This document shows, one piece after another, positions 6,624 to 14,096 of a stretch of DNA of 22,270 bases. The DNA is from JAYZVT01 sp050248375 (GTDB lineage Bacteria; Pseudomonadota; Alphaproteobacteria; Rhizobiales; Methyloligellaceae). Every line of letters starts with the position of its first letter. Within the stretch, counting starts at the first letter, position 1. The stretch is from positions 1-22,270 of the forward strand of contig JBFWSL010000028.1 of the NCBI GenBank assembly GCA_050248375.1, read 5' to 3'. The translations under genes and the position numbers were made by a program. The notes below the pieces were generated by a model, which worked only from the letters and a program-made list of their open reading frames with translations, searched no databases and had not been told where the DNA came from.

Positions 6624-6641
6624 TTGTCATAAAACCATAGT
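6624..6641 (+). promoter_or_regulatory. Pho box 2 (predicted PhoB site) and promoter of pstS
   Basis: TTGTCAT-AAAA-CCATAGT repeats the pattern of box 1 with the same AAAA spacer. In PhoB-dependent promoters the box replaces the -35 element; a poor -10-like TCTAGT lies at 6650-6655, about 9 bp after this box. The leader to pstS would then be about 60 nt. Confidence 0.65.
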
Positions 6642-6721
6642 CAGCCGCTTCTAGTTTGGCGCGCAGAGAGCAAGGGCTCTCATGCATCTGTCCGAACACA
6701 GGCTCAAACAAGGAGAGCATC

Positions 6722-7765
6722 GTGAAACAGAGGATTTTCGCCCTGACAGCGGCAGCGGCCGTCGCGGGCGCCATTGCCACTCCCGCCCTGGCGCGCGACC
6801 AGGTCCAGATCGCCGGTTCGTCCACCGTTCTGCCCTACGCGCAAATCGTGGCGGAGGACTTCGCCAAGTCCTACACCAAGTTCAAGGCTCCGGTCGTCGA
6901 GTCGGGCGGTTCCTCCGCGGGCCTGAAGCAGTTCTGCCAGGGCATGGGCGAGGGCACCATCGACATCGCCAACGCTTCGCGCCAGATCAAGAAGGGCGAG
7001 GTCGAGGAATGCGGCAAGAATGGCGTCAAGAACATCATGGAAGTCCGCTTCGGCTATGACGGCATCGTCTTCGCCACGGACGTGAAGGGCCCCGACTTCG
7101 CGCTGGAGCCCAAGGACATCTACCTCGCCCTGTCCGACCAGATTCCGGTTGACGGCAAGATGGTCGCCAACCCCAACAAGACCTGGAAGCAGGTCAACGC
7201 CAAGCTGCCCGAGTGGCCGATCACCGCCTATATCCCGGGCGAGAAGCATGGCACCCGCGAAGTCTTCGAGGAGAAGGTCATGGCCGAGGGCTGCAAGGCC
7301 GCCGGAGGCCTGAAGGCCCTCGAGGCCGGTGGTGCGGACAAGAAGGCCGCCCACAAGGGTTGCATCAAGGTCCGCAAGGACGGCGCCTCGGTGGATATCG
7401 ACGGCGACTACACCGAGACCCTGGCCCGGCTCCAGTCCAATCCCAAGGGCGTGGGCGTGTTCGGCCTGTCCTTCTACGAGAACAACACCGACAAGCTGAA
7501 GGTCGCCACCATCAGCGGCGTGAAGCCCTCGGTGGCGGCCATCGCCACCGGCAAGTACCCGGTGTCGCGTCCGCTGTTCTTCTACGTGAAGAAGGACCAC
7601 ATGGGCGTCGTGCCCGGCCTGAAGGAGTATGTCGAGTTCTTCTCCAGCGACAAGATGATCGGCGAAGACGGCCCGCTTGCTGAATACGGCCTTGTCCCGC
7701 TTCCCAAGGAAGAGAAGGACGCTCTCCAGAAGGGCATCAAGGACGGCAAGCTGCTCAGCATGTAG
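6722..7765 (+). CDS. Phosphate-binding periplasmic protein PstS
   Basis: A 347-residue solute-binding protein of the high-affinity phosphate transporter. Residues 1-24 are a signal peptide (MKQRIF, a hydrophobic stretch, ATPALA before RDQVQ), so it is exported to the periplasm. Phosphate-contacting motifs are GSSTVLPYAQ (32-41) and ESGGSSAGLKQF in the first lobe, with GEKHGTREVFEE in the second. The start is GTG at 6722, with AGGAGA at 6711-6716; the open frame reaches further upstream, but only GTG gives a signal peptide at the N-terminus. A predicted PhoB-controlled promoter lies in front, and a strong hairpin behind separates it from pstC, which fits the need for much more binding protein than permease. 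Confidence 0.93.
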   Translation: MKQRIFALTAAAAVAGAIATPALARDQVQIAGSSTVLPYAQIVAEDFAKSYTKFKAPVVESGGSSAGLKQFCQGMGEGTIDIANASRQIKKGEVEECGKNGVKNIMEVRFGYDGIVFATDVKGPDFALEPKDIYLALSDQIPVDGKMVANPNKTWKQVNAKLPEWPITAYIPGEKHGTREVFEEKVMAEGCKAAGGLKALEAGGADKKAAHKGCIKVRKDGASVDIDGDYTETLARLQSNPKGVGVFGLSFYENNTDKLKVATISGVKPSVAAIATGKYPVSRPLFFYVKKDHMGVVPGLKEYVEFFSSDKMIGEDGPLAEYGLVPLPKEEKDALQKGIKDGKLLSM

Positions 7766-7790
7766 CGGCGGGCTTCCCGCCTGAGGAACA

Positions 7791-7831
7791 CGGGTGGGGC
7801 GGCATCCCCGGCCGGGCAGCCGCCCCACCCG
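7791..7831 (+). terminator. Strong hairpin between pstS and pstC (attenuator or processing site)
   Basis: CGGGTGGGGCGGC (7791-7803) and GCCGCCCCACCCG (7819-7831) form a perfect 13-bp stem with a 15-nt loop that can itself pair. No T-run follows, so full termination is unlikely; partial read-through or 3' protection of pstS mRNA is the likely role. Confidence 0.7.
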
Positions 7832-7882
7832 CTCCGCTGAACAGGATCAGGACGGCGCAAGCCGGCATCGAAGACGGGGAAT

Positions 7883-9367
7883 ATGGGCGTGTCCAGTCTC
7901 ACAATCCTGGCGATCCTGCTCGCCGCCGCCGTTCTCGCCTGGCTTCTTGGCCGCATCCGGTCGCGCCAGGTCTGCCACGGCGATCCCCGCAGGCTCCACT
8001 CCCGCCCCAACTACTACGGCTCCTATCTCGCCATCTGGACCGCTCTTCCCGCGATCGCGCTGCTGGCGCTTTGGTCCGCGGCCGAGCGGCCGGTGCTGAA
8101 CTCGCTCGCTCTGCAGGAATTGCCGCGGGCGGTGCAGGAGCAGAGCCCGTCCGAACGCTCGCTCACCATAAGCGTGATCGATTCCATCGCGGCCGGCATG
8201 GCGCGCCTCGCGCCCGAAGATCTCGAGACGGTACGCAAGGCGCGCTACGGCTTCGTCACCACACAAGACGCGCGCCAGGTGCTCACCGGCGCCGGCGTGG
8301 TGCTCGGCTCCGCGCCCGAGCCCTACATGCTCGCCGCGGCCGATCGCCTCGTCACCACCACCGCCTACAGCCGGATCGCCAACGCTGCCGCGTGCTTCGG
8401 GCTGGCGCTCGTCTGCTTCCTTTGGGGAGCCAGCCGCATCTCGCCGCGATTGCGCTCGCGCAACATCGTCGAGGGGGTGATGAAGTGGACGCTGATCGCG
8501 GCCTCCACCGTCGCCGTCCTGACCACCGTCGGCATCGTCTTTTCCGTTCTGTTCGAGACCATCCATTTCTTCCAGAGCGTTTCCCCCAGCGAGTTCTTCT
8601 TCGGCACGGTCTGGGATCCCCGCTTCTCCGCCGCGGGCGGCGGCCACGCGGAAGGCCAGTTCGGCCTTTTGCCGCTTCTGTGGGGCACTCTGTTCATCTC
8701 GCTGGTGGCGCTGCTGGTGGCGGTTCCCGTTGGCCTGTTCGCCGCCATCTACATGTCCGAATATGCCGGACCCAAGGTGCGCGCCACCGCCAAGCCGATG
8801 CTGGAAATCCTCGCCGGCATCCCGACCATCGTCTACGGCTTCTTCGCCCTGGTCACCTTCGGCCCGTTCCTGCGCGACATGGGCGCCCATATCGGCGTCG
8901 AGATCTCCGCCTCGAGCGTGCTCACCGCGGGCGTGGTCATGGGCGTGATGATCATTCCCTTCGTGTCGTCGCTTTCCGACGACATCATGAGCGCCGTGCC
9001 CCAGTCCCTGCGCGAGGGCTCGTACGGCCTCGGCGCCACACGCTCCGAAACCATCAAGAAGGTGGTGCTGCCCGCCGCTCTGCCCGGCATCGTCGGCGCC
9101 GTCCTGCTGGCCGCCTCGCGGGCCATCGGCGAGACCATGATCGTGGTCCTTGCCGCGGGCATCGCCGCCAACCTGACGCTCAATCCGCTCGAGCCGGTCA
9201 CCACCATCACCGTGAAGATCGTCAGCCAGCTCACCGGCGACCTTGAATTCAACAGCCCGCAGACGCTGGTGGCCTTCGCGCTCGGTCTCACCCTCTTCGT
9301 CATCACGCTGGGGCTGAATGTCTACGCCCTCTACATCGTCCGCAAGTACCGGGAGCAGTACGAATGA
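7883..9367 (+). CDS. Phosphate ABC transporter permease PstC, N-terminally extended
   Basis: An inner-membrane permease of 494 residues, much longer than the roughly 320 of E. coli PstC. The extra N-terminal part of about 200 residues has hydrophobic segments at about 5-25 and 45-67, a soluble stretch of about 100 residues and another membrane segment near 170-190; this matches the DUF3708-type domain seen in many alphaproteobacterial PstC proteins. The core permease follows, with a first helix at MKWTLIAASTVAVLTTVGIV and the EAA loop LREGSYGLGATRSETIKKV, which docks on PstB. The start ATG has GGGGA just upstream. It overlaps pstA by 4 nt (ATGA), so the two permeases are translationally coupled. 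Confidence 0.92.
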   Translation: MGVSSLTILAILLAAAVLAWLLGRIRSRQVCHGDPRRLHSRPNYYGSYLAIWTALPAIALLALWSAAERPVLNSLALQELPRAVQEQSPSERSLTISVIDSIAAGMARLAPEDLETVRKARYGFVTTQDARQVLTGAGVVLGSAPEPYMLAAADRLVTTTAYSRIANAAACFGLALVCFLWGASRISPRLRSRNIVEGVMKWTLIAASTVAVLTTVGIVFSVLFETIHFFQSVSPSEFFFGTVWDPRFSAAGGGHAEGQFGLLPLLWGTLFISLVALLVAVPVGLFAAIYMSEYAGPKVRATAKPMLEILAGIPTIVYGFFALVTFGPFLRDMGAHIGVEISASSVLTAGVVMGVMIIPFVSSLSDDIMSAVPQSLREGSYGLGATRSETIKKVVLPAALPGIVGAVLLAASRAIGETMIVVLAAGIAANLTLNPLEPVTTITVKIVSQLTGDLEFNSPQTLVAFALGLTLFVITLGLNVYALYIVRKYREQYE

Positions 9368-10680
9368 CCGACCAGACCGCCGACGGCAGCTTTCGCGGCG
9401 CGGGCGTGAGGGACGCGGCCGCCGCGCGGCTTCGCAAGCGCCATGCCGCCGAGAAGCGCTTCCGCCTTTATGGCGTCCTTGCGCTTCTGTTCGGCGTCTT
9501 TTTTCTCGTCGTGCTGTTCACCTCGATCATCGGCAAGGGCTGGACCGCGTTCCTGCAGACTTCGGTCAGGCTGGAGATCCAGTTCGACAGGGAGATCGTC
9601 AATCCTTCCGGAAATCCGGCAGATACCGATGAGCTGCTCCGGGCCGACTACACCAGGCTGACGCGCGCCGCGCTCTACAAGGCGCTGGACGTCGATGCCG
9701 GCGACCGCAAGTCGCGGCGCGAGGCCAACGCCCTGCTGTCGCGCGGTGTCGATGTCGGGCTGCGCAGCCTGGTGCTGGACGATCCCTCGCTGATCGGCCA
9801 GTCGCGCGAGGTCTGGGTGCTGGCCCACGACAATGTCGATGCCCTGCTCAAGGGTTCTCTCGCCCGCGAGACTCCCGAGGAGCGCCGGGCCCTGACCAAC
9901 CGGCAGATCGAATGGGTGGACAGGCTCTCCGCCGTAGGCATCGCCTCCAAGCGCTTCAACACGGGCCTGTTCGTCAACGGCGCTTCGAGCAACCCGGAGA
10001 CCGCGGGACTCGGCGTGGCGCTCATCGGCTCCTTCTTCATGATGCTGACCGTAGTGCTGCTGGCTGTCCCGCTCGGCGTTGCCGCGGCGGTGTACCTGGA
10101 GGAATTCGCTACCCGGAACCGCTGGGCCGACATCATCGAGGTCAACATCAACAACCTGGCCGCAGTGCCCTCCATCGTGTTCGGCCTGCTTGGCCTCGCC
10201 ATCTTCATCAATTTCGCGGGGCTGCCCCGGTCGGCTTCGCTGGTCGGCGGCCTCGTGCTGACGCTGATGACCCTGCCCACGGTGATCATCGCCACCCGCG
10301 CCGCCGTCAAGGCCGTGCCGCCCTCCATCCGCGAGGCGGCGCTGGGCGTCGGCGCGTCGAAGATGCAGGTGGTCACGCAGCACGTACTGCCGCTGGCGAT
10401 GCCGGGCATCCTGACCGGCACCATCATCGGCCTGGTGCAGGCGCTGGGCGAGACCGCGCCGCTGCTGATGATCGGCATGGTCGCGTTCGTCATCGACTAT
10501 CCCACGACGCCGCTGGAGCCGGCCACGGCTCTGCCGGTCCAGATCTACATGTGGGCGACGGCCGCCGAGCGCGGCTTCATCGAGCGCACCGCGGGCGCGA
10601 CCATCGTGCTGCTGGGCTTCCTGTTCCTGATGAACGGCCTGGCGGTTTACCTGCGGCACAAGTTCGAGCGGAAATGGTAG
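9364..10680 (+). CDS. Phosphate ABC transporter permease PstA, N-terminally extended
   Basis: The second transporter permease, 438 residues against about 300 in E. coli. A membrane helix at about 36-57 is followed by a soluble segment of about 155 residues (58-213), probably periplasmic, corresponding to the DUF3333-type domain of long PstA proteins. The core then begins at LGVALIGSFFMMLTVVLL and contains the EAA loop IREAALGVGASKMQVVTQ. The ATG overlaps the pstC stop. PstC and PstA are both extended on the periplasmic side, so the two domains may face each other and PstS. Alternative identities are unlikely given the gene order. Confidence 0.92.
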   Translation: MTDQTADGSFRGAGVRDAAAARLRKRHAAEKRFRLYGVLALLFGVFFLVVLFTSIIGKGWTAFLQTSVRLEIQFDREIVNPSGNPADTDELLRADYTRLTRAALYKALDVDAGDRKSRREANALLSRGVDVGLRSLVLDDPSLIGQSREVWVLAHDNVDALLKGSLARETPEERRALTNRQIEWVDRLSAVGIASKRFNTGLFVNGASSNPETAGLGVALIGSFFMMLTVVLLAVPLGVAAAVYLEEFATRNRWADIIEVNINNLAAVPSIVFGLLGLAIFINFAGLPRSASLVGGLVLTLMTLPTVIIATRAAVKAVPPSIREAALGVGASKMQVVTQHVLPLAMPGILTGTIIGLVQALGETAPLLMIGMVAFVIDYPTTPLEPATALPVQIYMWATAAERGFIERTAGATIVLLGFLFLMNGLAVYLRHKFERKW

Positions 10681-10696
10681 GAAAGGGAGTTCGGTA

Positions 10697-11566
10697 ATGG
10701 AGGCGAAAGTGGAAACGGAGAGCCTGCCGGGAATGCGGCCGGCGCCCGCGCCGAAGGCCGGTAAGGCGGCCGGAGCCGCCGGTGAGGCCGCCGCCGGCGC
10801 AGTGCCGAACGCGCCCAAGTTTCACACCTGCGATGTGTGCGTGTTCTACGGGCAGAAGCAGGCGCTCTTCGACGTCAGCCTCGACATCGCCGGCCGCTCG
10901 GTGACCGCGCTGATCGGACCGTCCGGCTGCGGCAAGTCCACCTATCTGCGCTGCCTCAACCGCATGAACGACACCATCGACATCTGCCGCGTCACCGGCA
11001 CCATCGAGCTGGAAGGCCAGGACGTCTATTCCCCCGCCATCGATCCCGTGCAGCTCCGCGCCCGGGTCGGCATGGTGTTCCAGAAACCCAATCCCTTCCC
11101 CAAGTCGATCTTCGAGAACGTGGCCTATGGCCCGCGCATTCACGGGCTCGCCGCCGGCAAGGCGGAACTGGAAGAGATCGTCGTCTCGAGCCTGAAGAAG
11201 GCCAGCCTGTTCGACGAGGTGAAGGACCGCCTGCACGAGCCGGGCACCGGCCTCTCCGGCGGCCAGCAGCAGCGCCTGTGCATCGCCCGCGCGGTGGCCG
11301 TCAGCCCCGAGGTCATCCTCATGGACGAGCCCTGCTCGGCGCTCGACCCCATCGCCACCGCGCGCATCGAGGAACTGATCGACGAGCTGAAGGAAAACTA
11401 CTGCATCGTCATCGTCACCCATTCCATGCAGCAGGCTGCCCGCGTGTCCCAGCGCACCGCCTTCTTCCACATGGGCGTGCTGGTGGAGCAGGGCGACACC
11501 ACGCAGATATTCACCAATCCGCGCGAGCAGCGCACCCAGGACTACATCACCGGCCGCTTCGGCTAG
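10697..11566 (+). CDS. Phosphate import ATP-binding protein PstB
   Basis: The ATPase of the phosphate transporter, 289 residues, acting as a cytoplasmic dimer on PstCA. Motifs in order: Walker A GPSGCGKST (74-82), Q-loop Gln129 in VFQKPNPFP, signature LSGGQQQRLCIARA (186-199), Walker B VILMDEP (206-212, Glu211), D-loop SALD and H-loop His242. The signature block IARAVAVSPEVILMDEPCSALDPIAT is characteristic of PstB. The first 40 residues are an Ala/Pro/Gly-rich extension not found in E. coli PstB, with no visible motif. AAAGGGAG about 8 nt before the ATG supports this start. It follows pstA by 16 nt. Confidence 0.95.
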   Translation: MEAKVETESLPGMRPAPAPKAGKAAGAAGEAAAGAVPNAPKFHTCDVCVFYGQKQALFDVSLDIAGRSVTALIGPSGCGKSTYLRCLNRMNDTIDICRVTGTIELEGQDVYSPAIDPVQLRARVGMVFQKPNPFPKSIFENVAYGPRIHGLAAGKAELEEIVVSSLKKASLFDEVKDRLHEPGTGLSGGQQQRLCIARAVAVSPEVILMDEPCSALDPIATARIEELIDELKENYCIVIVTHSMQQAARVSQRTAFFHMGVLVEQGDTTQIFTNPREQRTQDYITGRFG

Positions 11567-11591
11567 GGCAGACGAGACAGGGAGACCGACC

Positions 11592-12323
11592 GTGGCTCAG
11601 CACGAACACATAGTTACCTCCTACGCGGAGGAACTGACGAGCCTCAACAGCAAGATCGCCCAGATGGGCGGCATGGCGGAGCAGTTGCTCGGCCGGTCCA
11701 TCGACGCTCTGGAGCGGCGCGATCCGCAACTGGCCGAGGCGACCATCGCCGAGGACGCCGCCATCGACGCGCTGGAGCGCGAGATCGAGGAGCAGGCGAT
11801 CATCATGATCGCCCGCCGCCAGCCGCTGGCCCAGGACCTGCGCCAGATCATGGCCGCTATCCGCATCTCCAGCGATCTGGAGCGCATCGGCGATCTCGCC
11901 AAGAACATCGCCAAGCGCGCGCTCGCGGTGGCTGCCGAGAACCACCCCAAGAAGCTGATCCTGGGGCTCAAGCACATGGCCGAGCTTGGCCTGTCGCAGC
12001 TCAGCGACGTGCTCGACGCCTACAGCGAGCGCGACGCCGAGAAGGCGCTCGGCGTGTGGTACCGGGACGAGCAGATCGACGCCATGTACAACTCGGTATT
12101 CCGCGAGCTGCTCACCTATATGATGGAGGACCCGCGCAACATCGGCCTGTGCACCCATCTGCTGTTCGGCGCCAAGAACATCGAGCGCATCGGCGACCAC
12201 ACCACCAACATCGCGGAAACCGTCCACTACCTCGTGCATGGCCGCGCCATTCCCTCCGAACGGCCCAAGGGCGACGTGACCAGCACGACGACGGTGGATC
12301 TGCGCAAGAGGAAAGCGAAGTGA
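11592..12323 (+). CDS. Phosphate signalling protein PhoU
   Basis: A 243-residue cytoplasmic protein made of two three-helix repeats that links the transporter to PhoR and keeps the Pho response off when phosphate is plentiful. Both metal-binding repeats are visible: SSDLERIGDLAKNIAKR in the first half and AKNIERIGDHTTNIAE in the second. The start is GTG at 11592, with GGGAGA about 6 nt upstream. The C-terminal tail (after HYLVHGR) is polar, ends in lysines and arginines, and is longer than the core family fold. Its stop codon overlaps the phoB start in GTGA, so the negative regulator and the response regulator are translated together. Confidence 0.94.
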   Translation: MAQHEHIVTSYAEELTSLNSKIAQMGGMAEQLLGRSIDALERRDPQLAEATIAEDAAIDALEREIEEQAIIMIARRQPLAQDLRQIMAAIRISSDLERIGDLAKNIAKRALAVAAENHPKKLILGLKHMAELGLSQLSDVLDAYSERDAEKALGVWYRDEQIDAMYNSVFRELLTYMMEDPRNIGLCTHLLFGAKNIERIGDHTTNIAETVHYLVHGRAIPSERPKGDVTSTTTVDLRKRKAK

Positions 12324-13069
12324 CGAGCCAGGAAATGGTGCGAGGTTCGGCCAAGCCCACCACCGCCAAGCCGGCCGGGCCCCGTGTCCTCGTGGTCGAG
12401 GACGAGGAAGCCCTCGCCCTGCTGCTGCGCTACAACCTCGAGGCGGAAGGCTTCGACGTGGAGGTGTCCGCCGACGGCGAGCAGGCCAACCTTGCCATCC
12501 AGGAATCCCCGCCGGAGCTGGTCATCCTCGACTGGATGCTGCCCGGCATGTCGGGGCTGGAGCTGTGCCGCCGGCTGCGGTCGGGCCGCGATACCCGCGG
12601 CATTCCGATCATCATGCTCACCGCCCGCGGCGAGGAGACCGACCGCGTGCGCGGCCTCGCCACCGGCGCCGACGACTATGTGGTGAAGCCCTTCTCCGTG
12701 CCGGAGCTGATGGCCCGCGTGCGCGCGCTGCTGAGGCGGTCCACACCGGGGGCCGTCGCCAACGTGCTCAAGGTCGGCGATATCGTGCTCGACCGCGACG
12801 CCCATCGCGTCACCCGCAACGGCCGCAACCTGCGGCTCGGACCCACCGAATACCGTCTGCTGGAGTTCCTCATGCAGAGCCCCGGCAGGGTGTTCAGCCG
12901 CGCCCAGTTGCTCGACGGCGTGTGGGGCCGTGACGTCTATGTGGACGAACGTACCGTCGACGTTCATGTCGGCCGCCTGCGCAAGGCCATCAACCGCGGC
13001 CGCGAGGCGGATCCCGTCCGCACCGTGCGCGGCGCCGGCTATGCCATCGACGAGACGGCGTCGGCCTGA
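12320..13069 (+). CDS. Phosphate regulon response regulator PhoB
   Basis: An OmpR/PhoB-type response regulator of 249 residues. The receiver domain (about 22-140) has the acidic pair Glu27/Asp28, the phosphorylated Asp71 in LVILDWMLPG, Thr101 and Lys123 in VVKPF. The winged-helix DNA-binding domain (about 150-243) has the recognition region DERTVDVHVGRLRKAI and ends VRTVRGAGYAID. A polar tail of about 20 residues precedes the receiver. The start is GTG at 12320, inside the phoU stop, with GAGGAAAG upstream; ATG at 12335 is possible but has a weaker site. PhoR at 5153 is its expected kinase, and the boxes at 6602-6641 its expected target. It ends the locus, convergent with gcrA. Confidence 0.95.
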   Translation: MTSQEMVRGSAKPTTAKPAGPRVLVVEDEEALALLLRYNLEAEGFDVEVSADGEQANLAIQESPPELVILDWMLPGMSGLELCRRLRSGRDTRGIPIIMLTARGEETDRVRGLATGADDYVVKPFSVPELMARVRALLRRSTPGAVANVLKVGDIVLDRDAHRVTRNGRNLRLGPTEYRLLEFLMQSPGRVFSRAQLLDGVWGRDVYVDERTVDVHVGRLRKAINRGREADPVRTVRGAGYAIDETASA

Positions 13070-13098
13070 GCCCGGAAATCCCGGCTCCGCGAGCCCGG

Positions 13099-13139
13099 AA
13101 AAAAAGGACCGCGACCGGACGCTTCACGTCCAATCGCGG
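13099..13139 (-). terminator. Intrinsic terminator of gcrA
   Basis: Read on the minus strand, CCGCGATTGGACG, a TGAAG loop and CGTCCGGTCGCGG form a 13-bp stem with two G-U pairs, followed directly by seven Ts (13105-13099). It lies about 60 nt beyond the gcrA stop. On the plus strand no T-run follows the hairpin, so it is not an obvious terminator for phoB. Confidence 0.85.
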
Positions 13140-13196
13140 CCCTGTCCCCCCGTGGGAAGCGCCTGCGGCTCCGCCGCGGCGCTGTCCGGGTGTGTC

Positions 13197-13715
13197 TCAG
13201 CCCTCCGCTCTGCGGTCCCGCCGGCGCGGCTGCACCGGCTGATAGGCCACCCGGGAATGGTGTTCGCAGTAGGGAGCGCCGGAGGCCGCCTCCCTGCCGC
13301 AGAAGTGGAAATCCGCCTCGCCGGGGTCGCCGATGGGCCAGCGGCACATACACTCCTTCAGCGTGAGGATGGTCGCCCGTTCCGCCACCGGGATCACCAG
13401 TTCCTCGATGATCGCGGGAGCGGGACGATAGTCCACCTCGGCCTCCGCATCGGCCTCGTAGCGTGGCTTCAGCGCCACATTGCCGATGGTTCGGAAACTC
13501 GTCGTCTGCACACGGTTTGGCCGGGGCGCCGTTCGCCTCGGTCTCGGCGCCTTCACGCGCGAGGTGGTCGTGCGGCCGGACAGGCCGAGACGATGCACCT
13601 TGCCGATCACGGCATTGCGGGTCACGCCGCCGAGGCGGCCCGCGATCTGGCTCGCGCTCAGCCCTTCGGTCCAGAGCTTCTTCAGAAGCTCGACGCGCTC
13701 ATCAGTCCAGGACAT
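13197..13715 (-). CDS. GcrA cell-cycle regulator
   Basis: A 172-residue GcrA, an alphaproteobacterial transcription factor that binds sigma70 RNA polymerase and acts at promoters carrying CcrM-methylated GANTC sites. The N-terminal helix-turn-helix is MSWTDERVELLKKLW followed by GLSASQIAGRLGGVTRNAVIGKVHRLGL (about 19-46), the hallmark of the family. A basic, proline-rich linker (50-70) follows. The conserved C-terminal sigma-binding part contains ECMCRWPIGDPGEADFHFCG (121-140) and YCEHH. AGGAGG about 9 nt before the ATG fixes the start. The gene stands alone, with its own terminator and two GANTC sites 43-53 bp upstream of its start codon. Finding it strongly supports an alphaproteobacterial host. 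Confidence 0.95.
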   Translation of the reverse strand: MSWTDERVELLKKLWTEGLSASQIAGRLGGVTRNAVIGKVHRLGLSGRTTTSRVKAPRPRRTAPRPNRVQTTSFRTIGNVALKPRYEADAEAEVDYRPAPAIIEELVIPVAERATILTLKECMCRWPIGDPGEADFHFCGREAASGAPYCEHHSRVAYQPVQPRRRDRRAEG

Positions 13716-13757
13716 GGGATTTGGCCTCCTGAATTCCCTTCTTTTTTGCCTTGGCGT

Positions 13758-13768
13758 GACTCGGAATC
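13758..13768. promoter_or_regulatory. Paired GANTC (CcrM-type) sites upstream of gcrA
   Basis: GACTC (13758-13762) and GAATC (13764-13768) lie one base apart, 43-53 bp from the gcrA start codon. GANTC is the CcrM methylation sequence, and GcrA acts at methylated GANTC promoters, so this suggests methylation-linked autoregulation. Whether the sites overlap the promoter is not established. Confidence 0.5.
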
Positions 13769-14027
13769 CGCGCGCCACCGCCGCGGCGGCTCGATCCTGA
13801 ACGCCAACGCTGTACGTGAAATCCCCTCCGGCCATGAGCGCTACCCCAACGAGATATCGTGGCCGATACTGGGGTACACTACTATATCGGGTAAAAGTCA
13901 GGCAAGCGTCCGCCACGCCATATCCTGTTCTTTTCCACCGATAAGGCCGAGTCTCGCACGACTTTCCCCGGCTTTGGAAGGGCGGCCTGTACGAAATTGG
14001 GACAGTGTTGCCGTCCTGCCGCATTCA

Positions 14028-14055
14028 TTGACAGCCCCCGCCGAGCCTCTAAAAT
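14028..14055 (+). promoter_or_regulatory. Sigma70-type promoter before argD
   Basis: TTGACA (14028-14033) and TAAAAT (14050-14055) are separated by 16 bp, the best consensus promoter match in the window. Transcription would start near 14062, giving a leader of about 58 nt to argD, with the hairpin at 14065-14087 at its very beginning. Confidence 0.65.
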
Positions 14056-14064
14056 CCGCCAAAC

Positions 14065-14096
14065 GCAGCCGCCGCACCGGCGGCTGCTTTGTTTTT
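14065..14096 (+). terminator. Terminator-like hairpin in the argD leader
   Basis: GCAGCCGCC (14065-14073) and GGCGGCTGC (14079-14087) form a perfect 9-bp stem around GCACC, followed by TTTGTTTTT. This is a textbook intrinsic terminator on the plus strand, yet it lies 24 nt before argD and a few nt after the predicted start of transcription. It may end an unseen upstream transcript or limit read-through into argD. Confidence 0.7.

Noticed and set aside
13082..13105. Intrinsic terminator for phoB
   Set aside because: A small hairpin (GGCTC/GAGCC) is present, but on the plus strand it is followed by As and not Ts. The T-run belongs to the minus-strand gcrA terminator.
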